Shown here piece by piece: positions 9,378 to 17,970 of a stretch of 64,000 nt of DNA (positions are counted from its first letter, which is position 1; every line of letters starts with the position of its first letter). Where the stretch lies: the NCBI GenBank assembly GCA_021651055.1, contig JAJHOH010000001.1, positions 1,860,001-1,924,000 of the forward strand, written 5' to 3'. This DNA is from Candidatus Manganitrophus morganii. GTDB lineage: Bacteria; Nitrospirota; Nitrospiria; SBBL01; Manganitrophaceae. A program made the translations under genes and the position numbers. The notes under the pieces are model-generated. The model made no database searches. It was not told the origin of the DNA and worked only from the letters and a program-made list of their open reading frames with translations.

Positions 9378-10208
9378 ATGCCCGAACGTCCCGCCGAGGT
9401 TCGTCCCATCTTCGTCGTCTCCGACGCCACGGGAGAGACTGCGGAAAAAATCTGCCAGGCGGCGCTCTCTCAGTTCTCTCAAGATAAGACCATCTTGGCC
9501 CGCCGGCACTATATCCGCTCAGAAGCCCAAATTCAAGAGGTGCTCCAGGAAGCAAAGTCGCGCCAGGGGCTGATTATTTTCACCTTCGTCTCCGAGTCGC
9601 TTCGGCTCAAGATGCGCGAAGAGGCGCTCCAATCGGGGCTGCTCGCGGTCGATCTGCTGGGGCCGCTGTTGACGGCGATGAGCCACTTTCTCAATAGCCG
9701 GCCCCGCTCCGAGCCGGGACGCCTTCACCGGATCGATACCGACTATTTCAGCCGCGTCGAAGCGGTGCAGTTTACAGTGAAGCACGACGACGGCCAGAGC
9801 ATTCAGGGGGTCGTTCAAGCCGATATCGTTCTGGTCGGCCCCTCCCGAACGGCGAAGACCCCTCTCTCCATCTACTTGGCGCAGTTCGGCTACAAGGTGG
9901 CGAATATCCCAATCATCTTGAATATTCCCCTACCGAAAGAGCTGCAGCGGGTCGATCCGGCGAAGGTCGTCGCCCTGATCATCGACCCCCAACGCCTCAT
10001 GGAAATCCGCGAGGCGCGGCTGATGAAGCTGAACCGGCGGGTCGCCGGGTATGCCGACATGGAGCCGATCATCCAGGAGCTCAACTACTGCCGCGAGCTC
10101 TACCGCCAGAATCCGCAGTGGGGAATCATCGATGTGACGGGGCGCGCCGTAGAAGAGGTCGCAACCGACATCATGGGGTGGATCCGTCGCGCTGACCCCC
10201 TCCGATAG
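9378..10208 (+). CDS. pyruvate, water/phosphate dikinase regulatory kinase-pyrophosphorylase (DUF299)
   Basis: This 276-residue protein belongs to the PPSR/PDRP family, bifunctional enzymes that inactivate PEP synthase or PPDK by ADP-dependent Thr phosphorylation and reactivate them by Pi-dependent dephosphorylation. The N-terminal motif FVVSDATGETAE and the P-loop-like GPSRTAKTPLSIYLA around residue 153 are family hallmarks. It governs carbon flow between pyruvate and PEP, consistent with glgP next door. Whether the partner is PEP synthase or PPDK cannot be decided here because neither is in the window. Confidence 0.92.
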   Translation: MPERPAEVRPIFVVSDATGETAEKICQAALSQFSQDKTILARRHYIRSEAQIQEVLQEAKSRQGLIIFTFVSESLRLKMREEALQSGLLAVDLLGPLLTAMSHFLNSRPRSEPGRLHRIDTDYFSRVEAVQFTVKHDDGQSIQGVVQADIVLVGPSRTAKTPLSIYLAQFGYKVANIPIILNIPLPKELQRVDPAKVVALIIDPQRLMEIREARLMKLNRRVAGYADMEPIIQELNYCRELYRQNPQWGIIDVTGRAVEEVATDIMGWIRRADPLR

Positions 10209-10281
10209 AAAGCCCCCTGAAGGCCGCCTTTCCCGCATGTTTGATCCCTGTGCTAAAATGAGTAGCGAGAGGATTGTTCCG

Positions 10282-11139
10282 ATGGATTCTGCCTGGATCA
10301 AAGAAGCGACTGAAGCCGATTTCGAAGAGAAGGTGATCGCCGCATCGAAGACAACGCCGGTGCTGGTCGATTTCTGGGCGGAGTGGTGCGGCCCCTGCCG
10401 GATGCTCGCCCCGATTCTGGAGCGGGTGGTGGACGCCTTTCAGGGAAAGGTCCAACTGGTCAAGGTGAACACCGACGAAAATCCGAGCCTCGCGGGGCGG
10501 TATCGCATTCAGGGAATCCCTGCCGTGAAAGCCTTCGTCGACGGTCACCTGATCGACGAATTCGTCGGTGTTCTTCCAGAGAGGCAGATTCGGGAGTTCG
10601 TCGATAACCTCGTCCCCTCCGAGGCCGACCTCATCGCGCAGAAAGCGCGCCCCATGGAAGAAAAACAGCCGCTCGAAGCGCTCGGTCTCTACGAAGAAGC
10701 GCTCAAGCAAGAGCCGCAACATGCGGCTTCCCTGCTCGGAAAGCTCCGGCTCCTCCTGGCGCTCGGACGGGTTGAGGAAGCCCGCCTGTTCTTCAATCAT
10801 CTTCCCGCCGCGCTTCAATTTCATGAGGAGACCCGCCGCCTTCAGATTCGGCTCGATCTCGCCCTTTCCCAAAAGAGCGGCCCGTCGCTGGCCGAGTTGC
10901 AAGACCGTGCGGCGCGCGAGCCGGAGAATCTGCAACATTCGTTTGATCTGGCCCATCGGCTTGCCGCCGACGGGAAATATGAAGAGGCGCTGGAAGCCTA
11001 CCTTACAATCGTCCGGAAAGATCGCCGTTTCAAAGACGATGCCGCCCGCAAGGCGATGCTCCAACTCTTCGAGGTGATCGGTCTGCGTTCTCCCCTGGCG
11101 GAAAAATATCGGGAGAAGCTGGCGCAGATTCTTTTCTAA
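10282..11139 (+). CDS. thioredoxin-domain protein with C-terminal TPR region (CnoX/YbbN type)
   Basis: The 285-residue protein starts with a thioredoxin fold carrying an intact active site (WAEWCGPCRM, about residues 30-40) and the cis-Pro segment (GIPAVKAF). It is followed by helical TPR-like repeats matching the CnoX family, whose members act as chaperone-redox holdases passing substrates to GroEL/DnaK. The ATG at 10282 is preferred because GAGAGG precedes it by about 8 bases; longer in-frame starts at 10237 and 10258 lack one. Its stop codon interlocks with that of the convergent transporter gene. Confidence 0.9.
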   Translation: MDSAWIKEATEADFEEKVIAASKTTPVLVDFWAEWCGPCRMLAPILERVVDAFQGKVQLVKVNTDENPSLAGRYRIQGIPAVKAFVDGHLIDEFVGVLPERQIREFVDNLVPSEADLIAQKARPMEEKQPLEALGLYEEALKQEPQHAASLLGKLRLLLALGRVEEARLFFNHLPAALQFHEETRRLQIRLDLALSQKSGPSLAELQDRAAREPENLQHSFDLAHRLAADGKYEEALEAYLTIVRKDRRFKDDAARKAMLQLFEVIGLRSPLAEKYREKLAQILF

Positions 11140-12023
11140 CCCTTCCCTTCCCGCCGATTCACCATCCAGACGCTGACCAAAATCAACCCCATCCCCGCCA
11201 ATTGTTTGATCGAGATCGTTTCCGAAAGGAGAACCACGCCCAATACCAGCGCCGTCACCGGGATCAGGTTGCTGAAGATAGACGCCCGCGTCGGGCCGAC
11301 CGCCTGAAGACCGATGTTCCAGGCAAAGAAGGCAATGACGGAAGCAAAGAGGATCAGATAGGTCAGCGCCCCCCAGGCCGACGGCGGAACCGATTGCAGC
11401 GGCGCCGCCTCCCAGATCGCCAGGGGAACGACCAGCACCGTGCCGATGGAAAAGGTCGCCATCGTGAGGGCGAGCGAAGAGTGCTCCTTCAGAATGGATC
11501 GCGCAAAGAGGGTGTACAAAACCCAGGAGAAAACGCCGAGACAGACGAGAAGATCCCCTTTCCAGGAAGCGACGACCGCCCCTTGAGGAACCCGCGCCAC
11601 GACTAACATTACCCCGATGAAAGAAAGAAGGCATCCGACCGTCCGCCGCCGGGTCAGCGGTTCTCGAAAGAAGAGCGAGGAGAGGAGGACGGTCAAGACC
11701 GGCGTCGATCCCATGATGATTCCGGCCTCCGAAGCGGTGATCGTCCGAAGACCATAATAATTGGCAAGTTGATTTCCGATCATCGATAGGAAGGCAAGCA
11801 AGAAGAGAAGCGGAAGCTCCCCGCGTTTGAAGGGCCGCCGCCGATCATTGGACCCCCACCAGAACGGCAGGAGGCAAAGGGTCGCCCCGGCCCCGCGCAG
11901 GAGGGCGAGACGAAGCGGCGGGAAGTGGGTCACCCCCCATTTTTGAGCGATCACCGACCCGCCCCAAAGAAAGGCGGCGAGCATCAATAGAAGCGAAGCG
12001 GTGCGCTGCGAGACCGGTTTCAT
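11136..12023 (-). CDS. EamA/DMT-superfamily transporter
   Basis: The 295-residue membrane protein has ten predicted helices in two EamA repeats (first LMLAAFLWGGSVIAQKW; second begins near KGDLLVCLGVFSWVLYT). DMT members export or import small metabolites; the substrate is not predictable. Its ATG overlaps the DUF5069 stop by 4 bases. At the 3' end its TAG (minus strand) and the neighbour's TAA (plus strand) share two base pairs, so no intergenic terminator exists between the convergent genes. Confidence 0.9.
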   Translation of the reverse strand: MKPVSQRTASLLLMLAAFLWGGSVIAQKWGVTHFPPLRLALLRGAGATLCLLPFWWGSNDRRRPFKRGELPLLFLLAFLSMIGNQLANYYGLRTITASEAGIIMGSTPVLTVLLSSLFFREPLTRRRTVGCLLSFIGVMLVVARVPQGAVVASWKGDLLVCLGVFSWVLYTLFARSILKEHSSLALTMATFSIGTVLVVPLAIWEAAPLQSVPPSAWGALTYLILFASVIAFFAWNIGLQAVGPTRASIFSNLIPVTALVLGVVLLSETISIKQLAGMGLILVSVWMVNRREGKG

Positions 12024-12457
12024 CTCGTCGGAATCCGCCCCTCATCCAGATCGATCATGTCGAGAACGCTGATCGAGGCCAGATCGACCTTGCCCGCCAG
12101 CTCCGGATAAATCTTCTTACGATGTTCCGCCATCTCCGGCGTGGGGCGGTAGGTCGCAATCTCGTCGGCCCAGGCCTCCTTTTCCGAAAGGTTGTGGGAA
12201 ATGGCGTGTCGTTCGACCCAGGAGAGAACCGCGTCGTCATTCTTTGCCGTTAGAATCGCCTCTCTTAATTTCTCCGCATCAAGCCCGGTGAACGAGAGAA
12301 ATCGGCTGTCGAGGGTCGATCCCGTCGGCTTGAGAAGATTGCCGACATACTCCGGCGGAAGAGTCCCCTGCGCGTGCAGCCGGACCTTGTCGATCAGCCG
12401 GGGGAGGAGGAGATAGCCGCCGAGCCGCGCACGGGGGGATCGGAGCGCGGACGTCAT
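12020..12457 (-). CDS. DUF5069 domain-containing protein
   Basis: This 145-residue soluble protein has the DUF5069 opening (LRSPRARLGGYLLLPRLIDK) and the later ISHNLSEKEAWADE and DMIDLDEGRIP segments. Function is unknown for the family. It overlaps both the upstream acetyltransferase and the downstream transporter by 4 bases (ATGA), so it sits in the middle of a tightly coupled four-gene minus-strand operon. Confidence 0.85.
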   Translation of the reverse strand: MTSALRSPRARLGGYLLLPRLIDKVRLHAQGTLPPEYVGNLLKPTGSTLDSRFLSFTGLDAEKLREAILTAKNDDAVLSWVERHAISHNLSEKEAWADEIATYRPTPEMAEHRKKIYPELAGKVDLASISVLDMIDLDEGRIPTR

Positions 12458-12900
12458 TGCTTCGTCTCCTTTCGAACAAAGATCATCGAGCTGTATCCTT
12501 CCTCTTCCGTCGTCACAAAGCCGAGTTTTTCATAGAAGGGACGCTTGTCCCTGGTCAGCAGATAAAAGACCGGAACCTTCTTTAAAGAAGGATGGGTCAG
12601 GATTTTATAGATCAGCGCGCGCCCGATCCCCTGTTTCTGCACATCGGGGTGGACGATGACGTCATAAACCGCCGCGCGAAAAATGAAATCGGTCAACACC
12701 CGCCCAAAGGCGACCAGGCGCGGCCCCTCCCAGAGGGAAAAGACCAGACTCGACTGTGAGAGAACCTGTTGCGTCTCCTCCAGCGTCCGATCTTTGGACC
12801 AATCGGCATAACGGTAGAGCGCCAAGACCTCTTTCGGATCGATCTCTCGGCTGTCGCTGAATCGGAGCGGCGTTTTCATTTCGGCGTGATCTCTTTCCAT
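12454..12900 (-). CDS. GNAT-family N-acetyltransferase
   Basis: The 148-residue protein has the GNAT acetyl-CoA motif A (VHPDVQKQGIGRALIYKI, with Q-x-x-G-I-G-x-A) and the C-terminal YEKLGFV strand. Acyl acceptor unknown. The frame extends much further upstream, but that part overlaps the methyltransferase gene in a different frame and has no acetyltransferase similarity, so I start at the ATG 8 bases after the methyltransferase stop. A second ATG at 12879 is equally possible; neither has a strong Shine-Dalgarno, suggesting translational coupling. Confidence 0.85.
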   Translation of the reverse strand: MERDHAEMKTPLRFSDSREIDPKEVLALYRYADWSKDRTLEETQQVLSQSSLVFSLWEGPRLVAFGRVLTDFIFRAAVYDVIVHPDVQKQGIGRALIYKILTHPSLKKVPVFYLLTRDKRPFYEKLGFVTTEEEGYSSMIFVRKETKQ

Positions 12901-12908
12901 CGGCAAGA

Positions 12909-13766
12909 TTAAGACGGCTTGCGCGCAACGACAACCCGGATCGCCATCGGCAGGGAGATTTCTTCTCCCCTTCGATACGGCTCCACCGCTTCTTTGATCT
13001 GTCGCTCCGCCTCTCCCCGATCCTTTGCTGAGAGTTTGGCGAAAAGCGGTTGCAGCGGGGCGGCCATATCGATGAGGTTGGTCCAATAGGTCTCCGGCGA
13101 ATCGTAAAACGATTCTGCTTGAATCTCTTCGTCTGTCAATTTACGAAGTCCCGCCTTCTCGGCCATCCCCGAGAGATCTCCCGGTTTCGCCAACCGGAAA
13201 ATCCCCGGCTGATCGGGAGAAGGGGTCGGAATATCGATAAACCGCCTGAGAACATCAACCGGAATTTTGACGAAGGGGTTTTGGTCCGGTCCCGACCAGA
13301 CCGCCGCCGCAAAATAACCTCCCGGCTTAATCACCCGCGCGATTTCGCCGACCGCCTTCGGAACGTCGGGAAGGAACATCAGGCAGAATCGACTGATGAC
13401 CGCGTCGAAGGAGTGATCTTCCTCCGGTAGCTGCGTGATATCCGCAACGCGGAAGTCGAGCTGAAAGAGTCCCAAGCCGTATGCCTTGCGCTTGGCCCGG
13501 TCGAGCATCTCCTCGGAAAGATCGAGACCGAGCACCTCTCCTTCGTTCCCGACCGCATCGGCGGCGACAATCGCCGGATAGCCGGTCCCGGAGCCGAGAT
13601 CCAACACCCGCTGCCCCGGCCGAATCCGGGCATCGCCGACAAGCCGGTAATTGAGAAAGGAGAGGTTTCGGTGAAGCAGCGCATCCCACTTCTCCCACGC
13701 CGGGGCAACCCGGCTCCAATCTTGCCGTTGCTGCTCAATGATCTCTTCGGGACTCATCTGCGCCAT
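12909..13766 (-). CDS. class I SAM-dependent methyltransferase (UbiE/BioC-like)
   Basis: The 285-residue protein shows motif I VLDLGSGTGYPAI for SAM binding, the acidic post-I residue in VLGLDLSEEML, motif II FDAVISRFCLMFLPD and post-motif IKPGGYFAAAVW. The substrate is unassigned. Start at 13766: AAAGGAAAGGA lies just before this ATG and would be internal to the longer ORF starting at 13793. It is the first gene of the minus-strand operon and is divergent from the SDR gene. Confidence 0.9.
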   Translation of the reverse strand: MAQMSPEEIIEQQRQDWSRVAPAWEKWDALLHRNLSFLNYRLVGDARIRPGQRVLDLGSGTGYPAIVAADAVGNEGEVLGLDLSEEMLDRAKRKAYGLGLFQLDFRVADITQLPEEDHSFDAVISRFCLMFLPDVPKAVGEIARVIKPGGYFAAAVWSGPDQNPFVKIPVDVLRRFIDIPTPSPDQPGIFRLAKPGDLSGMAEKAGLRKLTDEEIQAESFYDSPETYWTNLIDMAAPLQPLFAKLSAKDRGEAERQIKEAVEPYRRGEEISLPMAIRVVVARKPS

Positions 13767-13930
13767 CGAAATTCCTTTCCTTTGAAAATTCATTCTCTAT
13801 ACGAAAAAATAAATCGTTGGGGCAATCTACCACAGCAACGGCGTTCAAATCAATGAACAGAGCGACCGATCCGGGTTTGCCATTGATATTGATCGGTCGT
13901 TTCCATTATCCTAATTTCCGGAGGTTCAAT

Positions 13931-14662
13931 ATGCAATTGAAAGACAAGGTCGTCCTGATCACCGGGGGAGGCCGCGGCATCGGACGGGCGGCGGCGGAGC
14001 GATTCGCCGCCGAAGGGTGCAAGATCGCGATCTGCGCTCGAAGCGAGGGGGAGCTCTTCGGAACAGCGAAGGTGATCGAAGAGGCCGGCGGCCTGGTCCG
14101 GCCCTTCCGGCTCGATATTTCGGTTCGCAGGGATGTCCAGCGGATGGTGGCCCAGACCGTTTCCGATTGGAGGGCGATCGATTTCCTGATCAACAACGCC
14201 TCGGTCCTCGGCCCCTCGGAGCCGATCGCCACCTATCCCCCCGAGGCTTGGGAAGAGGTGATTCGGGTCAACGTCAATGGCACCTTCTATGTCACGCAGG
14301 CGGTCGTCCGGACGATGATTCCGCGCCGGGCCGGAACGATCCTCTCGGTCACCTCCAGCGTCGGAAGAATCGGGCGGGCCACCTGGGGGGCTTATTCCGT
14401 TTCGAAGTTCGCGCTCGAAGGGATGATGCAGACGCTCGCCGAGGAGGTCGCTCCATTCAATCTCCGCGTCGTGACGCTGAATCCCGGCGGCACGCGGACG
14501 AAGATGCGCGCCGCCGCCTACCCGAAGGAAGATCCGACCCGGGTTCAGGATCCGGCCCGGGTCGCAAAGGCCCTTCTCTTCCTTGCCATGACGGCCGACG
14601 CCGACCCGAATCTCCACGGGAAGTCGCTTGACATGGCCGATCTTCCCAACGAGGCAAAATGA
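13931..14662 (+). CDS. short-chain dehydrogenase/reductase (SDR)
   Basis: The 243-residue classical SDR has a Rossmann motif TGGGRGIGRA at residues 11-20, the NNAS motif, a catalytic Ser in SVTSSVGR and the YxxxK pair in AYSVSK. It is NAD(P)-dependent; the substrate is unclear. The ATG at 13931 is chosen because CCGGAGG precedes it by 6 bases and the conserved fold starts there; the longer frame from 13817 adds a non-homologous extension. Its stop overlaps the next gene's start (ATGA). Confidence 0.92.
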   Translation: MQLKDKVVLITGGGRGIGRAAAERFAAEGCKIAICARSEGELFGTAKVIEEAGGLVRPFRLDISVRRDVQRMVAQTVSDWRAIDFLINNASVLGPSEPIATYPPEAWEEVIRVNVNGTFYVTQAVVRTMIPRRAGTILSVTSSVGRIGRATWGAYSVSKFALEGMMQTLAEEVAPFNLRVVTLNPGGTRTKMRAAAYPKEDPTRVQDPARVAKALLFLAMTADADPNLHGKSLDMADLPNEAK

Positions 14663-15648
14663 CCCCGCCCCAAGCGCCCCCCCGGATCGATCTTCCGCTG
14701 GCGCAGGAGATCTGCCGCCGGCACCGGATCGGCCGTCCGGTTTGGGTCTCGGAGCCAATGGGGGGCGCGGTGAATGAGAGTTCTCTTTTTTTGATGGATA
14801 ACGGCCGGCGATGGGTCTGCCGGATCAATGTCCACGATCGGGAGCTCGACAAGATCGGCCGGGAGGCGAAGAATTATCGCTGGCTCCACCAGGTCGCCCC
14901 CGACCTCCCGCTCGCCCTCGATTATCTCCCCGACTGTTCCAAAGAATTGCTGCCGTTCGACTACGCGCTGATCCCTTTTCTGGAAGGGCGCGGCGTCGGC
15001 GAAGCGATCGAATCGCTTCCGAAACCGAAACGGAATGCTCTCTTGGAAGAGATCGGCCGGCTGCTGCGGCGATTCCATCGAATTCGGGTCCCCTTCTTCG
15101 GCAATCGGCTTGATGACCCGCGCGTCTTTCCGAAAGAGGCTTCCTGGCATGACTACTTGCGGGGGCGATTCGCCCGGGAGCTTTCCCGTTGCGAGAAAGA
15201 CCTCGGCGGTCCCCCCACCTGGAAAGAAGCGCTCACGCGCCACTTTACCGAGGGGCTGCAAGCGCTCCCTGAGCAGATCGAGCCGGTCTTCCTCCACGGC
15301 GACTTCCATTATGATAATCTTCTCTTTATGGAGAGCGACTCCGGCGCGCCGCGGATCTCAGGGGTCTTCGATCTTGAATGGGCCTGGTGGGGGGACGCGG
15401 CGGCCGATCTGCTTCATCTGGAAGAAGCGTTTTTCTTCTACCCGCAAGATCGCGCTCCGTTTCTGTCGGGTTATGAGAAAGTCGAATGGCCGGCCGAGTC
15501 GTTGAAGGTCTATCGGACACTCCATTCGCTCCAGGTTCTCGCCGTCGGTTATGAAATGGCGCCGGAGCCGAATTGGGATCTCATCGCCCGACACCAGGAG
15601 CGCCTTCGTTTGTTGGCCGAAGGGAAAAATCCGATGGAACCGTTTTGA
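14659..15648 (+). CDS. APH/choline-kinase-like phosphotransferase
   Basis: The 329-residue protein has the Brenner catalytic loop HGDFHYDNLLF (general base Asp, Mg-binding Asn) and a following metal-binding Asp in GVFDLEWAWWGDAAADLLHL. The family contains aminoglycoside phosphotransferases and many small-molecule kinases, and chromosomal members like this are rarely resistance enzymes. It is translationally coupled to the SDR, suggesting one small metabolic unit with an unknown alcohol substrate. Confidence 0.85.
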   Translation: MTPPQAPPRIDLPLAQEICRRHRIGRPVWVSEPMGGAVNESSLFLMDNGRRWVCRINVHDRELDKIGREAKNYRWLHQVAPDLPLALDYLPDCSKELLPFDYALIPFLEGRGVGEAIESLPKPKRNALLEEIGRLLRRFHRIRVPFFGNRLDDPRVFPKEASWHDYLRGRFARELSRCEKDLGGPPTWKEALTRHFTEGLQALPEQIEPVFLHGDFHYDNLLFMESDSGAPRISGVFDLEWAWWGDAAADLLHLEEAFFFYPQDRAPFLSGYEKVEWPAESLKVYRTLHSLQVLAVGYEMAPEPNWDLIARHQERLRLLAEGKNPMEPF

Positions 15649-15674
15649 TCGATAAGGTTTAAAAACTCTTAATT

Positions 15675-15754
15675 CGTCATTCCCGAATGTTTAATCGGGA
15701 ATCCAGCGCATTTAAACTGACCACTTCTGGATTCCCGCTTTCGCGGGAATGACG
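15675..15754. repeat. REP-like palindromic element
   Basis: Outer arms CGTCATTCCCG and CGGGAATGACG are perfect inverted copies. Internally the element carries a second pair of inverted motifs (CGGGAATCCAG and CTGGATTCCCG) and a small hairpin CCCGCTTTCGCGGG. This is the common intergenic CGTCATTCCCG-type palindrome of many bacterial genomes. It sits between the phosphotransferase and oxidoreductase genes and may end the upstream transcript. Confidence 0.8.
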
Positions 15755-15782
15755 GGCTAATCCATAAAAGGAGACCCGCCAG

Positions 15783-16811
15783 ATGAAAGCCGTCCGTTTC
15801 CACCGGTTCGGAGAGATCGACACCCTGGTTTATGAAGAGGTCCCCACACCGAAGGCGGGACCGGGAGAGGTGGTCGTGCAGGTCAAGGCCTGCGCCTTGA
15901 ATTATCTCGATCTCTGGATCCGCCAAGGCGTTCCGGCGTATAAGATCCAGCTTCCGCATATCCCCGGCTCCGATGTCGCCGGGATCGTGGCGGAGGTCGG
16001 CCCCGGGGTGGAGGGAATCTCCGTCGGGCAGCGGGTGGTCATCGCGCCGGGCCTCTCCTGCTTTCGCTGCGCTTACTGCCTCTCGGGACGGGACAATCTT
16101 TGCGATCAATACCGAATCTTCGGAGCGGGAACCGACGGCGGCTACGCCGAGCTTACGAAAGCGCCGGCGGCAAATCTCATCCCCATTCCCGATGGGATTT
16201 CTTTTGAAGCGGCCGCCGCCTTTCCGATCACCTTTGTCACCGCCTGGCACATGTTGATCACCCGCGCCGCCTTAAAACCGGGACAGGATCTCTTGGTTCT
16301 CGCGGGGGGAAGCGGGGTCGGGAGCGCCGCCGTTCAGATCGGCAAGCTCGCCGGGGCGCGGGTGATTGCGACGGCCAGCACCCAGAAGAAGCTCGACCAG
16401 GCCCGCCAGCTGGGGGCCGATCTATTGATCAACTATGCGGAGCGCGACTTCTCGAGGGAAGTGTTCAAGATGACAAAAGGGCGCGGCGTCGATGTCGTCT
16501 TCGAGCATGTCGGCCCCGCCACCTTCGGGAAAAGCATCGTCTCCCTTGCAAAGAACGGGACTCTCGTCACCTGCGGCGCGACGACCGGACCGACGACCGA
16601 GCTCGATCTTCGCCACGTCTTCTGGAAAGATCTCTCGATTTTAGGGGCGCGGACCGGAACCCGGGCCGAGATGGAGACGGTCGCCCGCCTCGTCGGCGAG
16701 CGAAAACTGAAACCGATTGTCGATTCGGTTTATCCCCTCTCCAAGGCAAGAGAAGCGCAGGAGAAGATGCAGTCGCGGGATCTTTTCGGGAAGGTGGTCC
16801 TCACACCCTGA
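15783..16811 (+). CDS. zinc-type alcohol dehydrogenase/quinone-oxidoreductase-like protein
   Basis: The 342-residue MDR-superfamily enzyme has a GroES-like N-terminal domain, a nucleotide-binding domain (VLAGGSGVGSAAVQIGKLAGA) and the structural zinc site, four Cys in CFRCAYCLSGRDNLC. The usual catalytic GHE motif is replaced by GSD, so the active-site metal ligands differ from true alcohol dehydrogenases and a quinone/enoyl reductase-like reaction is more likely. The ribosome site AAAGGAGA precedes the ATG. A hairpin terminator follows. Confidence 0.88.
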   Translation: MKAVRFHRFGEIDTLVYEEVPTPKAGPGEVVVQVKACALNYLDLWIRQGVPAYKIQLPHIPGSDVAGIVAEVGPGVEGISVGQRVVIAPGLSCFRCAYCLSGRDNLCDQYRIFGAGTDGGYAELTKAPAANLIPIPDGISFEAAAAFPITFVTAWHMLITRAALKPGQDLLVLAGGSGVGSAAVQIGKLAGARVIATASTQKKLDQARQLGADLLINYAERDFSREVFKMTKGRGVDVVFEHVGPATFGKSIVSLAKNGTLVTCGATTGPTTELDLRHVFWKDLSILGARTGTRAEMETVARLVGERKLKPIVDSVYPLSKAREAQEKMQSRDLFGKVVLTP

Positions 16812-16833
16812 AAAACGAGGGCCAGGAATCGGC

Positions 16834-16862
16834 AGGGGCGAACCTTGTGTTCGCCCTTTTAT
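16834..16862 (+). terminator. rho-independent terminator after oxidoreductase gene
   Basis: Perfect 8-bp stem GGGCGAAC / GTTCGCCC with loop CTTGT, followed by TTTTATTAT. It lies 25 bases after the oxidoreductase stop and touches the stop of the convergent lipoprotein gene, so it may work in both directions. Confidence 0.8.
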
Positions 16863-17488
16863 TATCTTGCGAAATTCAGCAGCGGATTGTAGAGGGAGAA
16901 GAGGCCGTTCGGGTTGGGGTACCAGACCCAGGCCGACATCATCCAGAGCTCAGGATGCCAGAAAACAAGCGCCGACTGGGTCAGGGGATGCTCCTGAGGA
17001 CATTGCTCCTCTTTATCTAGATTCAGGTTGGTCCCGTCCTGGTAGTGGCACATCATCGGGTGTTTCATGAATTCAGCCTCTTTGAAAGGAAGAACGCTCC
17101 CGGGGCTTTTATTGATTGGGGCGATAAAGACCACGCCGGTTAATTCATAACGCCCATCCCGTTCATCATAGGTGAGAATCGGGGGACGCTTCAGATCAAA
17201 TCCGGAAAAGAGCTTCGGGTTCGCAAACTGATAACCCATGTTTGGGATATACCCGGTAAATCGGAAATAGCCGTCGGCCTGCGCCTTCTCGATATCCCGG
17301 TACTTCTCCGTCGCCAGGCGGATGTCATACACCTGCCGGGCCGCCTCGGGACTGACCCCCGGCACGGAAGAACGCCCCCGAAACGAAGAGCACCCCCCAA
17401 GAAGGAAGGCGATCAGTAGGAGAAGGCCCCCTCCGCGAATCCCGATGGGGATGAACCGAAGGCGATCAAATCGGAACCGTTTCTTCAT
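16862..17488 (-). CDS. hypothetical lipoprotein
   Basis: The 208-residue protein starts with a basic N-terminus, a hydrophobic stretch and a lipobox LLGGC, so it should be lipidated at that Cys and anchored to a membrane. The mature part (AARQVYDIRLATEKYRDIEK, later ICHYQDG-like and FWHPELWMMSAWVWYPNP segments) is a full-length domain that I do not recognise with certainty. Start at 17488: AAAGGA lies 7 bases upstream; the longer frame would overlap the Rieske gene. It is probably co-transcribed with the Rieske protein. Confidence 0.8.
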   Translation of the reverse strand: MKKRFRFDRLRFIPIGIRGGGLLLLIAFLLGGCSSFRGRSSVPGVSPEAARQVYDIRLATEKYRDIEKAQADGYFRFTGYIPNMGYQFANPKLFSGFDLKRPPILTYDERDGRYELTGVVFIAPINKSPGSVLPFKEAEFMKHPMMCHYQDGTNLNLDKEEQCPQEHPLTQSALVFWHPELWMMSAWVWYPNPNGLFSLYNPLLNFAR

Positions 17489-17510
17489 GCACAATCCTTT
17501 TCTAGCAGTT

Positions 17511-17816
17511 TTAGGGAAGGTCAATCAGAATTTGATCTTCTTCCCTCTTGACCGGAAAGGTCCTCAATTTCAGCTTTGGGCTGAGGGGGGAAGTGCCATC
17601 CTTAATATTAAAACGCCAGTGATGCCAGGGACAGATCACCTGCTCCCCGTCAATCCTCCCCTCCGCGAGCGGCCCCCCCTGATGGATGCAGAGGTTTGAG
17701 GTGGCGTAAAACTCATCGCCCAATCGAAAAAGGGCGATCTCGAGATTGTTGATCTCTAACAGTATAGCCGATCCCGGCGGAATTTCACTGGCTTTTGCAA
17801 CCGGTACGAATGACAT
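17511..17816 (-). CDS. Rieske [2Fe-2S] ferredoxin-like protein
   Basis: The 101-residue soluble protein has both Rieske cluster motifs: C-x-H in NLCIHQGGPL and C-x2-H in ICPWHHWRF, so it should bind a [2Fe-2S] centre through two Cys and two His. It resembles small NirD/assimilatory-type Rieske ferredoxins. GGAGAG precedes the ATG by 3-4 bases. Its partner oxidoreductase is not adjacent. Confidence 0.92.
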   Translation of the reverse strand: MSFVPVAKASEIPPGSAILLEINNLEIALFRLGDEFYATSNLCIHQGGPLAEGRIDGEQVICPWHHWRFNIKDGTSPLSPKLKLRTFPVKREEDQILIDLP

Positions 17817-17934
17817 CTTCTCTCCATAAATGAAAGTGACGTGAGGCGTTCCTTATATAACAAAAAAAGGAAAGAGCGTCAAATGATCCCCGGACGGCTT
17901 TCGGCGTCAACACGTCGCCTCGTAAGGCTTTTTT

Positions 17935-17963
17935 TTGACAAGCCCCGGGGCCTCCGATATAAT
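17935..17963 (+). promoter_or_regulatory. perfect-consensus sigma-70 promoter of cstA
   Basis: TTGACA (17935-17940), a 17-base spacer and TATAAT (17958-17963) match the consensus at all 12 positions. The predicted transcription start, about 7 bases after the -10, falls on or beside the cstA ATG at 17971, so the mRNA would be leaderless. Confidence 0.85.
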
Positions 17964-17970
17964 GGCGCCG

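Noticed and set aside
10171-11634. 487-codon minus-strand open frame
   Set aside because: It covers the thioredoxin-TPR gene and part of the EamA gene in other frames, and has no recognisable protein features.
13817-13930. N-terminal extension of the SDR frame
   Set aside because: A strong Shine-Dalgarno precedes the internal ATG at 13931, and the Rossmann fold begins there.
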